Below are positions 1 to 9,399 of a stretch of 64,000 nt of DNA, piece after piece. The stretch's first letter is position 1. Each line of letters starts with the position of its first letter. This DNA comes from JALQTD01 sp036825655 (lineage in GTDB: Bacteria > Bacteroidota > Bacteroidia > Flavobacteriales_D > Sanyastnellaceae): NCBI GenBank assembly GCA_036825655.1, contig DAISXU010000001.1:51115-115114 (forward strand), read 5' to 3'. Position numbers and translations under genes: made by a program. The notes beneath the pieces were generated by a model. The model saw nothing but the letters and a program-made list of their open reading frames with translations, searched no databases and had not been told where the DNA came from.

Positions 1-227
1 ATGGAGGGGTAAATCAGCGGAACATTCACGGCAAATGGCCGATCCGTAGCCTGTTGGCATCGCTGGATTTGGTCTCGCAACACCTCCGGATACATGGAGC
101 CTGCGCCCAAAATTCCCAAACCTCCCGCATTCGAAACAGCGCTGGCCAATTCCCACCCAGAGCACCAAATCATGCCGGCTTGGATGATCGGTCGATCGAT
201 GCCAAACAGTTCACAAATTCGATTCAT
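1..227 (-). CDS. Nitronate monooxygenase family protein, N-terminal part (runs off the window start)
   Basis: The first 75 codons of a minus-strand gene whose remainder lies outside the window. The translated N-terminus carries PIIQAGM at residues 13-19 and NAGGLGILGAG at 33-43, which is the opening of the FMN-binding TIM barrel of nitronate monooxygenases (2-nitropropane dioxygenase family). Members oxidise nitronates in the cytoplasm; some relatives are enoyl-ACP reductases (FabK) so the exact substrate is open. The ATG overlaps the TGA of the upstream glycosyltransferase (ATGA at 224-227), indicating translational coupling. I read this gene from the reverse complement; it is too short here to show catalytic residues. 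Confidence 0.8.
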   Translation of the reverse strand, partial: MNRICELFGIDRPIIQAGMIWCSGWELASAVSNAGGLGILGAGSMYPEVLRDQIQRCQQATDRPFAVNVPLIYPS

Positions 228-1390
228 GGGGAGAAGATACGGCGGTTCAATTCGAGCAATTGAGGGTGACGAACGACATCCTCAAAATAGCGCATGGCCT
301 GAGTTGACCGGGATCCCCAGGTCGCATCATCCAAAGCAATCGCCCTAGCAAGCCCCTCCACCCACGTCGCCTCGTCCAAAGGCCAATCCCAACCAATTCC
401 AAGGGATTCCAACCCCTTCCAGGGCGTGCAATCGGACAACAAGACAAGGCACCCGTGCGCCCAACCCTCCACAATGGCATGCCCAAAATTCTCATGATGG
501 GTAGGCATTAGCACATAATGAGCTTGCGCCAAGGCCTCTGAAACACCCCGGGGTGGCAGGGCGCCCAGGTGACGTACGCTCAAGCCAGCTGGTTCTCCAG
601 AATAATTGAGCAAGCCCTCCGTGTATTTTAAATCCTCAGCCGATCCGATGATTTGAACTTCCACTCGCGGAGGATTGGGGATTGAAACCAAAGCTTTGCC
701 CAAAGCCTTCAAACCAAATTCAATGTTCTTTATAGGGTGAACACGGCCCAGCACAACCAACTTCCAAGCTCCTTCTCCCCGGGCAATCCGTTGCGTTGGG
801 TCTGACATAGGGCGGGAGGGAATGTTCTGTGCAACAGAAACACTGGCCCCCTTGAACTGCTGGATGATTTCCGCTTCTTCCATGCGGGTAGAAGCATGCC
901 ATTGAACATCCTTGTACCAGCCCATCAACCTGGCTGCCATCAAAAACACGCGCTTTTTGATGGGTTTAATCGCTAAGGCACCAGCACCCAGCATGCCTCG
1001 CGGGGCCACAACTACCTTGACTTTCGGGAACTTTCGGGACACATGCAGCGCGTCCAAAGAAAAAAACCGCGCGAACATGCTGTTCAGGTAAAGGAAATCA
1101 GGCTGAATGGACGTCGCCAGCAATTCACGCCAAAAATCAGTTTGCCAACGGTCGCGAGAAACATACATCAATTGCCCCCATGGCATCCGAACCCAACAAT
1201 TCAATTCAACGCCTTCAATGGGAATGGACTCCCCCAAGTCGTAAGCTCCAGCAACCACAAAGACTTCGTGCGTTTCCCCCAACAGCTCTGCGAGGTTGGA
1301 CACACTGCGGATGGGCCCTCCCGCTTGATAGGCAGGCGGAAACCACTCTGCCACCAACAACACGCGGGTTCGGCGTTCAACTGATCCCAT
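224..1390 (-). CDS. Glycosyltransferase family 4 (GT-B fold)
   Basis: A 388-residue cytoplasmic or membrane-associated glycosyltransferase. The N-terminus (VLLVAEWFPPAYQAGGP near residues 9-25) is the typical first strand and glycine-rich loop of GT4 enzymes, and the C-terminal half contains the GT1 donor-binding segment with HHENFGHAIVEGWAHG around residues 300-315, including the conserved glutamate that binds the sugar nucleotide. It probably adds a sugar to a surface polysaccharide or lipid; donor and acceptor cannot be told from sequence. It overlaps the end of the asparagine synthase gene by 14 bases and the nitronate monooxygenase start by 4, so the three are likely co-transcribed. Asparagine synthases next to glycosyltransferases are common in exopolysaccharide loci, but no other polysaccharide genes are visible here. 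Confidence 0.85.
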   Translation of the reverse strand: MGSVERRTRVLLVAEWFPPAYQAGGPIRSVSNLAELLGETHEVFVVAGAYDLGESIPIEGVELNCWVRMPWGQLMYVSRDRWQTDFWRELLATSIQPDFLYLNSMFARFFSLDALHVSRKFPKVKVVVAPRGMLGAGALAIKPIKKRVFLMAARLMGWYKDVQWHASTRMEEAEIIQQFKGASVSVAQNIPSRPMSDPTQRIARGEGAWKLVVLGRVHPIKNIEFGLKALGKALVSIPNPPRVEVQIIGSAEDLKYTEGLLNYSGEPAGLSVRHLGALPPRGVSEALAQAHYVLMPTHHENFGHAIVEGWAHGCLVLLSDCTPWKGLESLGIGWDWPLDEATWVEGLARAIALDDATWGSRSTQAMRYFEDVVRHPQLLELNRRIFSP

Positions 1391-3260
1391 GGCGATTCAT
1401 CCAATTTCCTAACGTGACCAACATCCAAACCCGGGTGCAATTCACGCGCTTATCGCCTCGTAAAAATGCCGCCCAGAGACCATCCAATTCCCTTTCATTC
1501 AAGCACTCGAGGCGATGCAACGCATTCAAGCCTTGCTCGCACAAAGGCTTCAATGGGCCACGCATCCAGGTCTCCCAAGGCAAAACGAACCCCATTTTCT
1601 GACGGTTTATGACCCCATCCGGCAACAGCGCCCCCAGCGCATCCGTCAACAATTTCTTAGGGGATGACGGTTCTTTCCATGAATCGGGAATCGACAATGC
1701 AGTCGCAACCAACCGGTGATCCAAAAAAGGAACACGGACCTCCAAGGCATGCGCCATGGACATCTGGTCGGTGTCCCTCAGTAGCGTGTGGCCGAGGTAA
1801 GTTCCAAGCTCTGCGACACTGACTTTGCTATAAAATGGCAAATCAAACCCCTTGGTGCCTGGTGCAATCTCCTCAGACAACCACCCATGGACTCGATTGC
1901 CTTGGATTTTTGTGCTTCCCTTCAATATGCGCCTCAAGTCATCTTCCAAAAACAACTGGCGAGAAAGCGGGTAAGTATGCTCCAAATCAAAGTAATCCCC
2001 CGCCAAAATAGCCGCTTGTTTTCTCGCGCTTACTGTGCCCTTTAATCCCGCATAAACCCCACCTACAAGGCTGCGCAATCCGACGGGCCATGAACCCAAC
2101 CAACGCTTGTCCATCAACTGACGAGAGCGCTGAAAGACCGGGTAACCAGCAAACAGTTCATCCCCTCCCAAACCTGACAAAGCCACAGTTATTCCAGCTG
2201 CCTTCGTCGCTTCGCTCACCACAAATGTGTTGGGTCCATCCCCACTTGGATGATCCATCGCCTCCAGGGCAGCAGGCACTTGATCCAAAAAATGATCCGA
2301 TGTCAACCGAATCTCATGATGATCCGTTCCGAAACGCTTGGCAACCAGGCGAGACCACGGGCTTTCATCGAATTCACCTTCATTGAACGTGACACTGAAC
2401 GTCGATATGGGGCGTTCACTCACCTCTTGCATCAATCCTACCACTGCGCTCGAGTCAATTCCGCCGGACAAAAAGGCACCGAGCGGGACATCCGATCTCA
2501 TCCGGAGCTGCACAGCATTCGTTAGCTGTTCTCGAACCACGCTCACAGCTTGTTCACGGTTCTCCCAAGGCGCGACCTGTGCCACTTCATCTCCCACACT
2601 CCACCACCGCTTTTGGCGCACGTCAGCATCTTGAAAACACAGCCAATGACCTGCCGGAAGCAGTTGAACGCCTTCAATTAGCGTATCCGGCGCATGCACC
2701 GTTCCGTAGCGAAGAAAATCAACGATCGCAATCCGATTGAGTTTCTTTTCAACAGCACCACTCGCCAAAATCGCACGGATTTCGCTCGCGAAAACAACGC
2801 CATCGTCTACCTGGGCCCAATAAATTGGCTTGATGCCCATTCGATCGCGGGCAATGAACAATTCTTCCTGTTCAGCATTCCACCAAGCAAAAGCAAACAT
2901 CCCGTTGAGGCGATGAAGTGCATCCATGCCCCATGTTTTCAAGGCTGACATCAACACTTCTGTGTCCGAATCCGTCTTAAAGTGCTCGCCCAATTGCTCA
3001 AGCTCTGAGGCCAGTTCTTTGAAATTGTAAATTTCCCCATTGAATACCAAGGCATCTCCGTTCTCGGCGAGCCAAGGTTGGTGGCCCGCAGGCGTAGGGT
3101 CCAAGATGCTCAGGCGGCGGTGGGCTAACGCCACTCCATTGGTCTCGGTCCAAATGCCTTCGTCATCCGGACCACGGTGCTCCTGCACCTGGTTCATCCG
3201 AGCGCAAGCTTGAGCTGCCCTTTCCTTATCCCAACCATGGACCCCTGCAATCCCGCACAT
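1377..3260 (-). CDS. asnB: Asparagine synthase (glutamine-hydrolysing)
   Basis: A 627-residue two-domain enzyme that makes asparagine from aspartate, ATP and glutamine. The protein starts MCGIAG, which leaves Cys2 as the N-terminal nucleophile of the class II glutaminase domain (about residues 1-215). The synthetase domain has the ATP pyrophosphatase loop SGGIDSSAV near residue 265 and LSGLGGDELFAGYP further on. Length matches the family. It starts one base from the end of thiL and overlaps the following glycosyltransferase, so it sits within a minus-strand operon. The long form with this start is close to those associated with exosortase or polysaccharide loci, so a role in modifying a surface polymer rather than bulk asparagine synthesis is possible but not shown. 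Confidence 0.93.
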   Translation of the reverse strand: MCGIAGVHGWDKERAAQACARMNQVQEHRGPDDEGIWTETNGVALAHRRLSILDPTPAGHQPWLAENGDALVFNGEIYNFKELASELEQLGEHFKTDSDTEVLMSALKTWGMDALHRLNGMFAFAWWNAEQEELFIARDRMGIKPIYWAQVDDGVVFASEIRAILASGAVEKKLNRIAIVDFLRYGTVHAPDTLIEGVQLLPAGHWLCFQDADVRQKRWWSVGDEVAQVAPWENREQAVSVVREQLTNAVQLRMRSDVPLGAFLSGGIDSSAVVGLMQEVSERPISTFSVTFNEGEFDESPWSRLVAKRFGTDHHEIRLTSDHFLDQVPAALEAMDHPSGDGPNTFVVSEATKAAGITVALSGLGGDELFAGYPVFQRSRQLMDKRWLGSWPVGLRSLVGGVYAGLKGTVSARKQAAILAGDYFDLEHTYPLSRQLFLEDDLRRILKGSTKIQGNRVHGWLSEEIAPGTKGFDLPFYSKVSVAELGTYLGHTLLRDTDQMSMAHALEVRVPFLDHRLVATALSIPDSWKEPSSPKKLLTDALGALLPDGVINRQKMGFVLPWETWMRGPLKPLCEQGLNALHRLECLNERELDGLWAAFLRGDKRVNCTRVWMLVTLGNWMNRHGIS

Positions 3261-3261
3261 T

Positions 3262-4293
3262 TTAGCCCTCCTTAAATGCTTGCCAACCTTGTGCCTTGAG
3301 CTCTACCTCCACTCCGTTTTTTGCAATCAACTGACGCTCGGTGGGGTCTTCCGTCATGTAACCAATGATGCTGAACATAGGATGATTCCGAATTTGCTCA
3401 GCATCTTCTTGCTTGATTGTGAAGAGCATTTCATAATCCTCGCCTCCATTGAGCATGCACATGGTTGGATCTAAATTGAAGGTCCTAGCCGCCTCATACG
3501 CCTCGGGGTGAATGGGGATTTTATCTTCAAAAAGCTTCACGCCCACCTCGCTTTCTGTACACAGGTGAAATATTTCTGATGACAAGCCATCTGAAACATC
3601 AATCATTGCTGTTGGTTTCAATTCTAACTGAACCAACTCGCGAACAACGTCCAACCGGGCTTCAGGTTTCAACTGTCGCTCAAGTACGTAATCAAATCCA
3701 GAGAGGTCCGGCTGAGCACCAGGCGCCTCCTTGAAGACGTGCTTCTCGCGTTCCAGCACCTGCAACCCCATGTAGGCCCCACCTAATTCTCCTGAAACAA
3801 CCAAAAGATCCCCGGCTGATGCCCCGTTCCTCCTCACAATGCGCTCATTTTCCACCAACCCCAAAACCGTCACAGAAATAACCAACCCCGATAAACTGCT
3901 CGTGGTGTCACCCCCTACCAAATCCACGTTGTACAACTCACAAGCCTTGCGCATCCCAGCGTAGAGCTCTTCCACGGCCTCCAAGGAAAATCGATTGGAA
4001 AGCGCCAAGCTAACCGTCACCTGCGTCGGCGTACCATTCATGGCACAAATGTCGCTGAGGTTGACGATGATGGCCTTATAACCCAGGTGTTTCAGTGGCG
4101 TGTAGGACAAATCGAAATGAACCCCCTCGCATAACATGTCCGTACTGATCAGGACGCGCTTTGCTCCTGCATCAACAACGGCTGCGTCGTCTCCCACACC
4201 TAAAAGTGTCGACGGTTGTTGGGTTACCAAATCAGCTGTCAAATGCCGAATGAGGCCAAACTCACCCAGCGAACCAATCTCTGTTCGTTCCAT
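3262..4293 (-). CDS. thiL: Thiamine-monophosphate kinase
   Basis: A 343-residue cytoplasmic ATP-dependent kinase that converts thiamine monophosphate to thiamine diphosphate, the last step of cofactor synthesis. The family hallmarks are visible: GVGDDAAVV near residue 32, STDMLCEGVHFDL near 50-62, NLSDICAMNG near 78-87 and VGGDTTSS around 125, which form the Mg-ATP site of the PurM/ThiL/SelD fold. Length is as expected. The gene ends two bases before asnB and starts 41 bases after the end of the SlyD-like gene, so it shares their minus-strand unit. No thiamine riboswitch is visible upstream and no other thi gene is present. Confidence 0.95.
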   Translation of the reverse strand: MERTEIGSLGEFGLIRHLTADLVTQQPSTLLGVGDDAAVVDAGAKRVLISTDMLCEGVHFDLSYTPLKHLGYKAIIVNLSDICAMNGTPTQVTVSLALSNRFSLEAVEELYAGMRKACELYNVDLVGGDTTSSLSGLVISVTVLGLVENERIVRRNGASAGDLLVVSGELGGAYMGLQVLEREKHVFKEAPGAQPDLSGFDYVLERQLKPEARLDVVRELVQLELKPTAMIDVSDGLSSEIFHLCTESEVGVKLFEDKIPIHPEAYEAARTFNLDPTMCMLNGGEDYEMLFTIKQEDAEQIRNHPMFSIIGYMTEDPTERQLIAKNGVEVELKAQGWQAFKEG

Positions 4294-4333
4294 GGCCCAA
4301 AGGTACTCCGTTCATCGGAGCATTCGGCCGAAC

Positions 4334-4810
4334 TCAGTTGTCCTCCGGGGCAGCATCAGCCACCAATTCAATTTTCCCTTTAAAATGAAGATTGAGGCCT
4401 GCAAATGGGTGATTGAAGTCCACCACGACACTGTTGAGCAATACATCACAAACGATGCCCATGAGTTCATCTCCGTCTTCGGTTTCCATAGGAACCACCT
4501 CCCCAACTTCGAAAATGGATTCGTCCAGCTCCCCATCTACGATGAAAGCAGATTTAGGAACCTCCACAAAGGCTTCCTCATCTTCTTCGCCGTATGCCTC
4601 TCCCATGGTCAAGGAAAATTCAAATTCCTCACCTTGTTCCTTGCCCATCAAGGCTTGCTCAAAGGCTTCCAAAACCTCAACCTTTCCTACTGTGAATCCA
4701 AACGGGTCATCCTGAGGGCAAACCTCCAATTCTTCCCCTTGGGCATCATCTTCGCGCAAAACGTAGGTGACTTCGACGTACTTACCGTCGGCTATGAGCT
4801 GATCCTTCAT
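4334..4810 (-). CDS. SlyD-like FKBP-type peptidyl-prolyl cis-trans isomerase
   Basis: A 158-residue, very acidic cytoplasmic foldase. The order is that of SlyD: an N-terminal FKBP half (EVTYVLRED), an inserted IF chaperone flap (SLTMGEAYGEEDEEAFVEVPKSAF) and the returning FKBP strand DFNHPFAGLNLHF near the end. It isomerises proline bonds and holds unfolded chains. It lacks the histidine-rich metal-binding tail of E. coli SlyD and ends in an acidic tail. I chose the ATG at 4810; a longer frame from a TTG at 4840 adds ten residues that do not resemble the family. The next gene diverges 47 bases away. Confidence 0.88.
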   Translation of the reverse strand: MKDQLIADGKYVEVTYVLREDDAQGEELEVCPQDDPFGFTVGKVEVLEAFEQALMGKEQGEEFEFSLTMGEAYGEEDEEAFVEVPKSAFIVDGELDESIFEVGEVVPMETEDGDELMGIVCDVLLNSVVVDFNHPFAGLNLHFKGKIELVADAAPEDN

Positions 4811-4857
4811 GGCGCAAAAATAGGCGGAAAGCAGTCGCAAGGGACTAACTTAGTCGC

Positions 4858-7329
4858 ATGCGAATCGACTTTTCTCACCCCTTCGTTTTCCTGGCGCTGA
4901 TGGGCCTGGCATTCATCCCCCATGTCAGTGCTCAAGATTCCACGGCAATGCGCACCCCACGCGTGTTTTTTCCCCAGGGTTGCCACAATGGCCATCGCCC
5001 CATTCCAGCGGTCAATGAGCGATTTCTGAATTACGACATGACGGCGAGCATTGCGAGAAGTGATTCGTTTGATGTCCACAGTTACGAAGTGGATTTGGAT
5101 GTGACAGAATACAATTTGCAGCAGATTGAAGCCCATGCCCGCATGGCTTTGACGGTGCTGAATGGCGAGGCCCAAAATCTCTGGTTTGACCTCATCGACT
5201 TGGCGGTCGACAGCGTGCACCTCGATGGAGCGCTGGTGGATTTTGAGCACGTTGATGGGCAGTTGCACGTCAATTCTACATGGGAAACCGGAGCCGAGCA
5301 CGTCATCGATGTTTGGTACGGAGGGCATCCTTACCAAGATCCGTATTGGGGCGGCGTTTATTTCGTTGCAGACTACATCTACCACTTGGGCATTGGTTTG
5401 ACTTCCATCCCTCCCAATTTTGGCAAGGTCTGGCACCCCTGCTTCGACAATTTTGTGGAGCGCGCAACGTACACCTGGAACATCACCAGCGCAGGCGGGA
5501 GGCGAGCGCATGGTCAAGGAACCTTCTTAGGAGAAACCACCCTCGGAGGAGACACCGTGCTGAGGAGTTTTGCTTTGGCCCATCCCATCACCACGCACCA
5601 AGCGGCTTTCTCTGTCGCCAACTACGTAGACAGCAATTACGTTCACCCTGGATTTTACGGAGACATTGACGTCAGGTTGACCGGCAAGCCCAACCACATC
5701 AACTCCATGGTCAATAAATTCCAAGATTTGGGGTATGCCATCGACGCATTGGAGCATTGGTGGGGACCCTATGCATGGGAGCGCGTCGGCTATGTGCTAA
5801 CCACGGATGGGGCGCTTGAAATTCCTACCAACATCGCCTACCCCCAGTTCATGGTGGACGAGTCCATCGCAGCCAACGGCGATCTGTTCGCACACGAATT
5901 GGGACACCATTGGTGGGGAGACCTCGTGGCGCCCACGGTTCACAATCACATGTGGCTGAAAGAGGGGCCGGCAGAATACAGCAGTCACTTGTTTGTGGAG
6001 TGGAAAGATGGACCCGAGGCCTTTGTGGATTTGGTGAAGGACAACCAGCTCTACGTTCTGGAGCAGGCGCACATCCAAGACAATGGTTTCCATGCGCTTT
6101 CACCGATGCCTGATGAGGAAATTTACGGACGCCACACTTATTACAAGGGTGCCGCCATCATGCACAACCTGCGGGCCTATTTAGGAGATGAGCTGTTTCG
6201 AGAGGCCAGTCAAGGGGTCATCGCTTCGCATTACGATGCGCACATGGATGCAGACCTGTTTCGCACGACACTTGAGGGCCTGACGGGCATGGACTTGAAT
6301 CCGTTCTTCGACGCATGGGTTTATCAGCCCGGCTTTTCCACTTGGGTGATTGACTCGATGGCTCCCGCGCCGTTGGGAGCGCCGTTGCCTGCAACCACCT
6401 TGCATTTGCAACAGAAGTTGAGGGCCTGCAACAATTTTCACACCGATGTCCCGCTCGATGTAACGGTTTGGGATGCGGAATGGAACCGGGTGGAAGGCCA
6501 AATCATGGTTTCGGGAGCCAATGCCAGCGCCATCGTTGAGCACACCGGAATTACCGAACCCGCCATGATTGCGCTGAACGCCAACGGACGGTTGAATCAA
6601 GGGAGAATGGACTACACCTTCCCCGTCACGGGCACGCAAGGATTGACGAATCTGCCGTGGGTTTCCATGCGGGTGGGGTGCGATGCCATGCCAGAGAATG
6701 ACAGTGCGCTGGTGCGCATTGAACACCATTGGGCTGCGCCTGATGCAGGGCCCACTGCACCTTACGTGGACGAGTTGAGCGACACCCATTTCTGGATTGT
6801 CGATGGAATTTGGCCAGAGGATGCCGATGCGATGATCCTTGATGCACGCCTCCAATACTATGGGAACGATGCGGAGGACCTGGATTTCGATTTGTACGGC
6901 TCCAGCGAGGAACAGGCCTTTCTCGCTTGGCGGGCACACGCATCCGACCCTTGGGTCGAATACCCAGATTATGAATGGCAGGGGGGTTCGATGACCAATG
7001 GAAGCGGCATTTTCAAAATCCTCAAGCTGCGAAAAGGGCAATACGCTTTTGCAAAAGGTGATGTGTCATTGGAGGTTGCGCAGGCATGGACTGACGGTGC
7101 AGAGCTGAGTGCGTTCCCCAATCCAGCAACCCACCAGGTGGCAATCGAAATGCAGCCCGGAGACGATCGCGTTCACATTTACCGCTACAGCGGAGAGAAA
7201 GTGCTTCAGTGTTCTCCAAGGACAACAGCACTTGGGATCGATGTTTCCGAATGGGCGGCGGGAGCTTACCTCGTCGTCATTGAAGGAAGCACTGGAAGGC
7301 GAACTGGGCAGTTTTTGGTGGAGCGCTGA
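4858..7329 (+). CDS. Secreted M1-family (gluzincin) metallopeptidase with T9SS type A tail
   Basis: An 823-residue secreted protein. Residues 1-25 form a signal peptide ending VSAQ. An M1 N-terminal beta domain follows, then the zinc site HELGH at residues 346-350 and the third ligand Glu at 369 in WLKEGPAEY, the exact HExxH-18-E spacing of gluzincins. The usual exopeptidase motif GAMEN is replaced by GALEIPTN around residue 319-326. The last 75 or so residues (AFPNPATH to the end, finishing in GQFLVER) are a type A sorting domain recognised by the type IX secretion system, so the enzyme is probably released or anchored outside. It likely degrades extracellular peptides. It stands alone on the plus strand, divergent from the SlyD gene and convergent with the next gene, two bases apart. 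Confidence 0.92.
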   Translation: MRIDFSHPFVFLALMGLAFIPHVSAQDSTAMRTPRVFFPQGCHNGHRPIPAVNERFLNYDMTASIARSDSFDVHSYEVDLDVTEYNLQQIEAHARMALTVLNGEAQNLWFDLIDLAVDSVHLDGALVDFEHVDGQLHVNSTWETGAEHVIDVWYGGHPYQDPYWGGVYFVADYIYHLGIGLTSIPPNFGKVWHPCFDNFVERATYTWNITSAGGRRAHGQGTFLGETTLGGDTVLRSFALAHPITTHQAAFSVANYVDSNYVHPGFYGDIDVRLTGKPNHINSMVNKFQDLGYAIDALEHWWGPYAWERVGYVLTTDGALEIPTNIAYPQFMVDESIAANGDLFAHELGHHWWGDLVAPTVHNHMWLKEGPAEYSSHLFVEWKDGPEAFVDLVKDNQLYVLEQAHIQDNGFHALSPMPDEEIYGRHTYYKGAAIMHNLRAYLGDELFREASQGVIASHYDAHMDADLFRTTLEGLTGMDLNPFFDAWVYQPGFSTWVIDSMAPAPLGAPLPATTLHLQQKLRACNNFHTDVPLDVTVWDAEWNRVEGQIMVSGANASAIVEHTGITEPAMIALNANGRLNQGRMDYTFPVTGTQGLTNLPWVSMRVGCDAMPENDSALVRIEHHWAAPDAGPTAPYVDELSDTHFWIVDGIWPEDADAMILDARLQYYGNDAEDLDFDLYGSSEEQAFLAWRAHASDPWVEYPDYEWQGGSMTNGSGIFKILKLRKGQYAFAKGDVSLEVAQAWTDGAELSAFPNPATHQVAIEMQPGDDRVHIYRYSGEKVLQCSPRTTALGIDVSEWAAGAYLVVIEGSTGRRTGQFLVER

Positions 7330-7330
7330 T

Positions 7331-8362
7331 TCAGTGCGTTGCGCGCGATTCCACTGCGCCGCGGCCGGCGAGCCACGCCGTTTTTCCATCTTGGGTAAAC
7401 CGAACCGTCAAAAACGTAGAATCGCTCTGGTGTGTCCACGTTGCACCGCCATCGAATGAGCGGTCCACACCTGGAATGCCTACAGCCCATAACTCTTGGC
7501 CATTCGTATTTGGAACGGCCTGAATACAAGAACGGTATCCCGGCCCCGACCCTGGGTGGTCTAAGCTCCAACTTTGGCCGCCATTGCGCGTTCGAATCCT
7601 GTTCGCTGCATTGTCCGACATCTGCTCCCAATTGCCCCCAATGGCTAGGCCTTCCTGTTCTGTCCACATGGTCAGGCTGAACATCCCGGTCATGGCTCCC
7701 CCTTGAAGGATAGGTGTTTCCACCACCTCCCAACTCACCCCGCGATCTGCGGTTTTGAGCACCCGTGAAGCGGACCCACCTGTGATGCACCACGCCGCGT
7801 TTCCAAGTGCCACCACGTTGGTATTGCTTGCTGCAAAAGCCGCTTCTCCAGGAAGGGCTGCGGGCAGATCATCGCAGCTGATCCGGCTCCATGTTCTGCC
7901 TCCGTCATGCGTTAGGGCCAAGCTGGCGCACGTGGAATCCAAAGCGCATGGATCCCCGAATGCAATTCCATCACGATCATCCCAAAAAGCCATGGCATCC
8001 CAAAACACGCCCTCACCTTCCTCTCGGTACACCACCTCCCAAGTCTGCCAGTCTTCGGAACGCATGAAAAAGGCGGGACTGCCCACGCTCAAAGCCAAGG
8101 CTGCACCGTTGACGATGGCCACAGAACGCACTTCCGGATGCTTGCCCTCCACCAAAAGGGTATCCACGTGCCAAGTGACACCTGCATCCGAAGTGTAGCC
8201 CCACTTGCCCCCGCTGCCGGCGAACAAGACGGTGTCTGTCCCCGCAACGGCCAGTGCACGGATGCTCGCCTCAGGCACATCCAATCGAACTGATTTGAAG
8301 GGCGGTGAAGCACATGAAATGACTAGAATTAATGCGCTGCAGGCAAGCTTCCAGTAATTCAT
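7331..8362 (-). CDS. Ycf48/BNR-repeat beta-propeller lipoprotein
   Basis: A 343-residue lipoprotein with lipobox VISC (Cys17), so it is anchored to a membrane on the periplasmic or outer side. The body shows repeated propeller-blade signatures such as YTSDAGVTWHV, LTHDGGRTWSR, KTADRGVSWEV, RTRNGGQSWSL and RSFDGGATWTH, each an Asp-Gly-Gly-x-x-Trp (Asp box) turn. These are found in the Ycf48/Hcf136 photosystem assembly fold and in sialidase-like proteins; in Bacteroidota such proteins are usually annotated as oxidoreductase-like with no proven activity. Its start overlaps the stop of the DUF4837 gene by ATGA, so they are coupled. Confidence 0.85.
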   Translation of the reverse strand: MNYWKLACSALILVISCASPPFKSVRLDVPEASIRALAVAGTDTVLFAGSGGKWGYTSDAGVTWHVDTLLVEGKHPEVRSVAIVNGAALALSVGSPAFFMRSEDWQTWEVVYREEGEGVFWDAMAFWDDRDGIAFGDPCALDSTCASLALTHDGGRTWSRISCDDLPAALPGEAAFAASNTNVVALGNAAWCITGGSASRVLKTADRGVSWEVVETPILQGGAMTGMFSLTMWTEQEGLAIGGNWEQMSDNAANRIRTRNGGQSWSLDHPGSGPGYRSCIQAVPNTNGQELWAVGIPGVDRSFDGGATWTHQSDSTFLTVRFTQDGKTAWLAGRGAVESRATH

Positions 8363-9399
8363 TTTGAATGGGAAAGCGGAAGGGTGGTCAACGACTGAAC
8401 GACCGACTCAATTTCACGCATGTACTCACGCTTGTCAAAATATGGGGCGTAGGAATAGCCCTCCACAGTGACCAACCTTCCCCTCACTGCATCGTATGTG
8501 GTTAGGCTGTAAAAAGGGCCGCCCATGTAGTCATTCTCTACGCGCCACAAGCCCCTCAATTCTGACGCAAACTCCCCCTTGAAGGCCACCTCTTCATATG
8601 TGGGGTGGTACCTGAGCTCAGTAGTCATGTACGAGCCAGGGGTTGGACCCTCGACGTGGCGACGCAGCACTGCATTGCGTTGCCGAATCCTCGCCTGCAT
8701 TGAAAGGAGGGTGTCGCTCACGTAAGGCTCGAAATAAATAAAAATTCCCTGTTGCACATCGTGGTTATCCCCCCCCTTCATTCGAGTCATTTGGCGATCA
8801 ATCCAAACAAAGTCTTCGGACTCTTGCGCCAGCTGGGCATCTTTAGGCAAAATGAGCATGACGCCATGCCGGTCGGCCAAGTCTCTGCTCAGGGCATCAT
8901 TTGTCGACAAGGAAATCAACTGTCCAAACCGATTCACCTCCTCACGGTGGAAAACACTGAGCAAGTCAGCCCGTCTCTCATGAAACTCGAGGGCCAAATC
9001 GGATGTATTTTTTCCTTTCCCGGCTACAAATAGCTGGCCAGAAGCAAAGCGATCTCGGTAGATTTCAACGGAGGGGTCTTGGGTGTCGATTCGATCACCC
9101 AAATCAATGTCAATGATGTTGCGGTGAGGCTTCCAAAAGCGATCAAACTCGTCTCGTGGAAGAAAGACCAAGTCAAATTCCGGCTCATATTGAGGCAAAA
9201 CCGCATAGGCACGGCCAAAAATGCTTCGAAGGGTATCCCCAAGTTCTCCCTCCCAGACATGCTTATCGGTGACGACAATGAGTTCACCAGAAGCGCCCAC
9301 CTTTCCAGGCAAGGGCATTCTTGCTCCCTCCTGACTTCCACAAGCCATTAGGCCCATGAGGAGGACGATGAGGTAACTAAAGTGTGCTTGGATCTGCAT
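8359..9399 (-). CDS. DUF4837 family lipoprotein
   Basis: A 346-residue lipoprotein with a signal segment and lipobox LMAC (Cys20). After the lipid anchor it continues with GKVGASGELIVVTDKHVWEG, the characteristic opening of the Bacteroidota-restricted DUF4837 family, whose function is unknown. The rest is mixed alpha/beta with no catalytic signature I can recognise. The gene overlaps the transglycosylase upstream by 23 bases and the propeller lipoprotein downstream by 4, so all three belong to one envelope operon with tatA and possibly panC. Adjacency to a cell-wall lytic enzyme suggests an envelope role, which is inference. Confidence 0.88.
   Translation of the reverse strand: MQIQAHFSYLIVLLMGLMACGSQEGARMPLPGKVGASGELIVVTDKHVWEGELGDTLRSIFGRAYAVLPQYEPEFDLVFLPRDEFDRFWKPHRNIIDIDLGDRIDTQDPSVEIYRDRFASGQLFVAGKGKNTSDLALEFHERRADLLSVFHREEVNRFGQLISLSTNDALSRDLADRHGVMLILPKDAQLAQESEDFVWIDRQMTRMKGGDNHDVQQGIFIYFEPYVSDTLLSMQARIRQRNAVLRRHVEGPTPGSYMTTELRYHPTYEEVAFKGEFASELRGLWRVENDYMGGPFYSLTTYDAVRGRLVTVEGYSYAPYFDKREYMREIESVVQSLTTLPLSHSK

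Noticed and set aside
4807..7041. Long minus-strand open frames (4807-5517, 6181-7041) opposite the M1 peptidase
   Set aside because: They are antisense shadows of a gene with clear signal peptide, zinc site and sorting tail; they have no recognisable features.
7915..7940. CACGTG core at about 7928 and other CACGTG hexamers (8161, 24010, 51715) as parS sites
   Set aside because: The flanks differ from the parS consensus at four or more positions.
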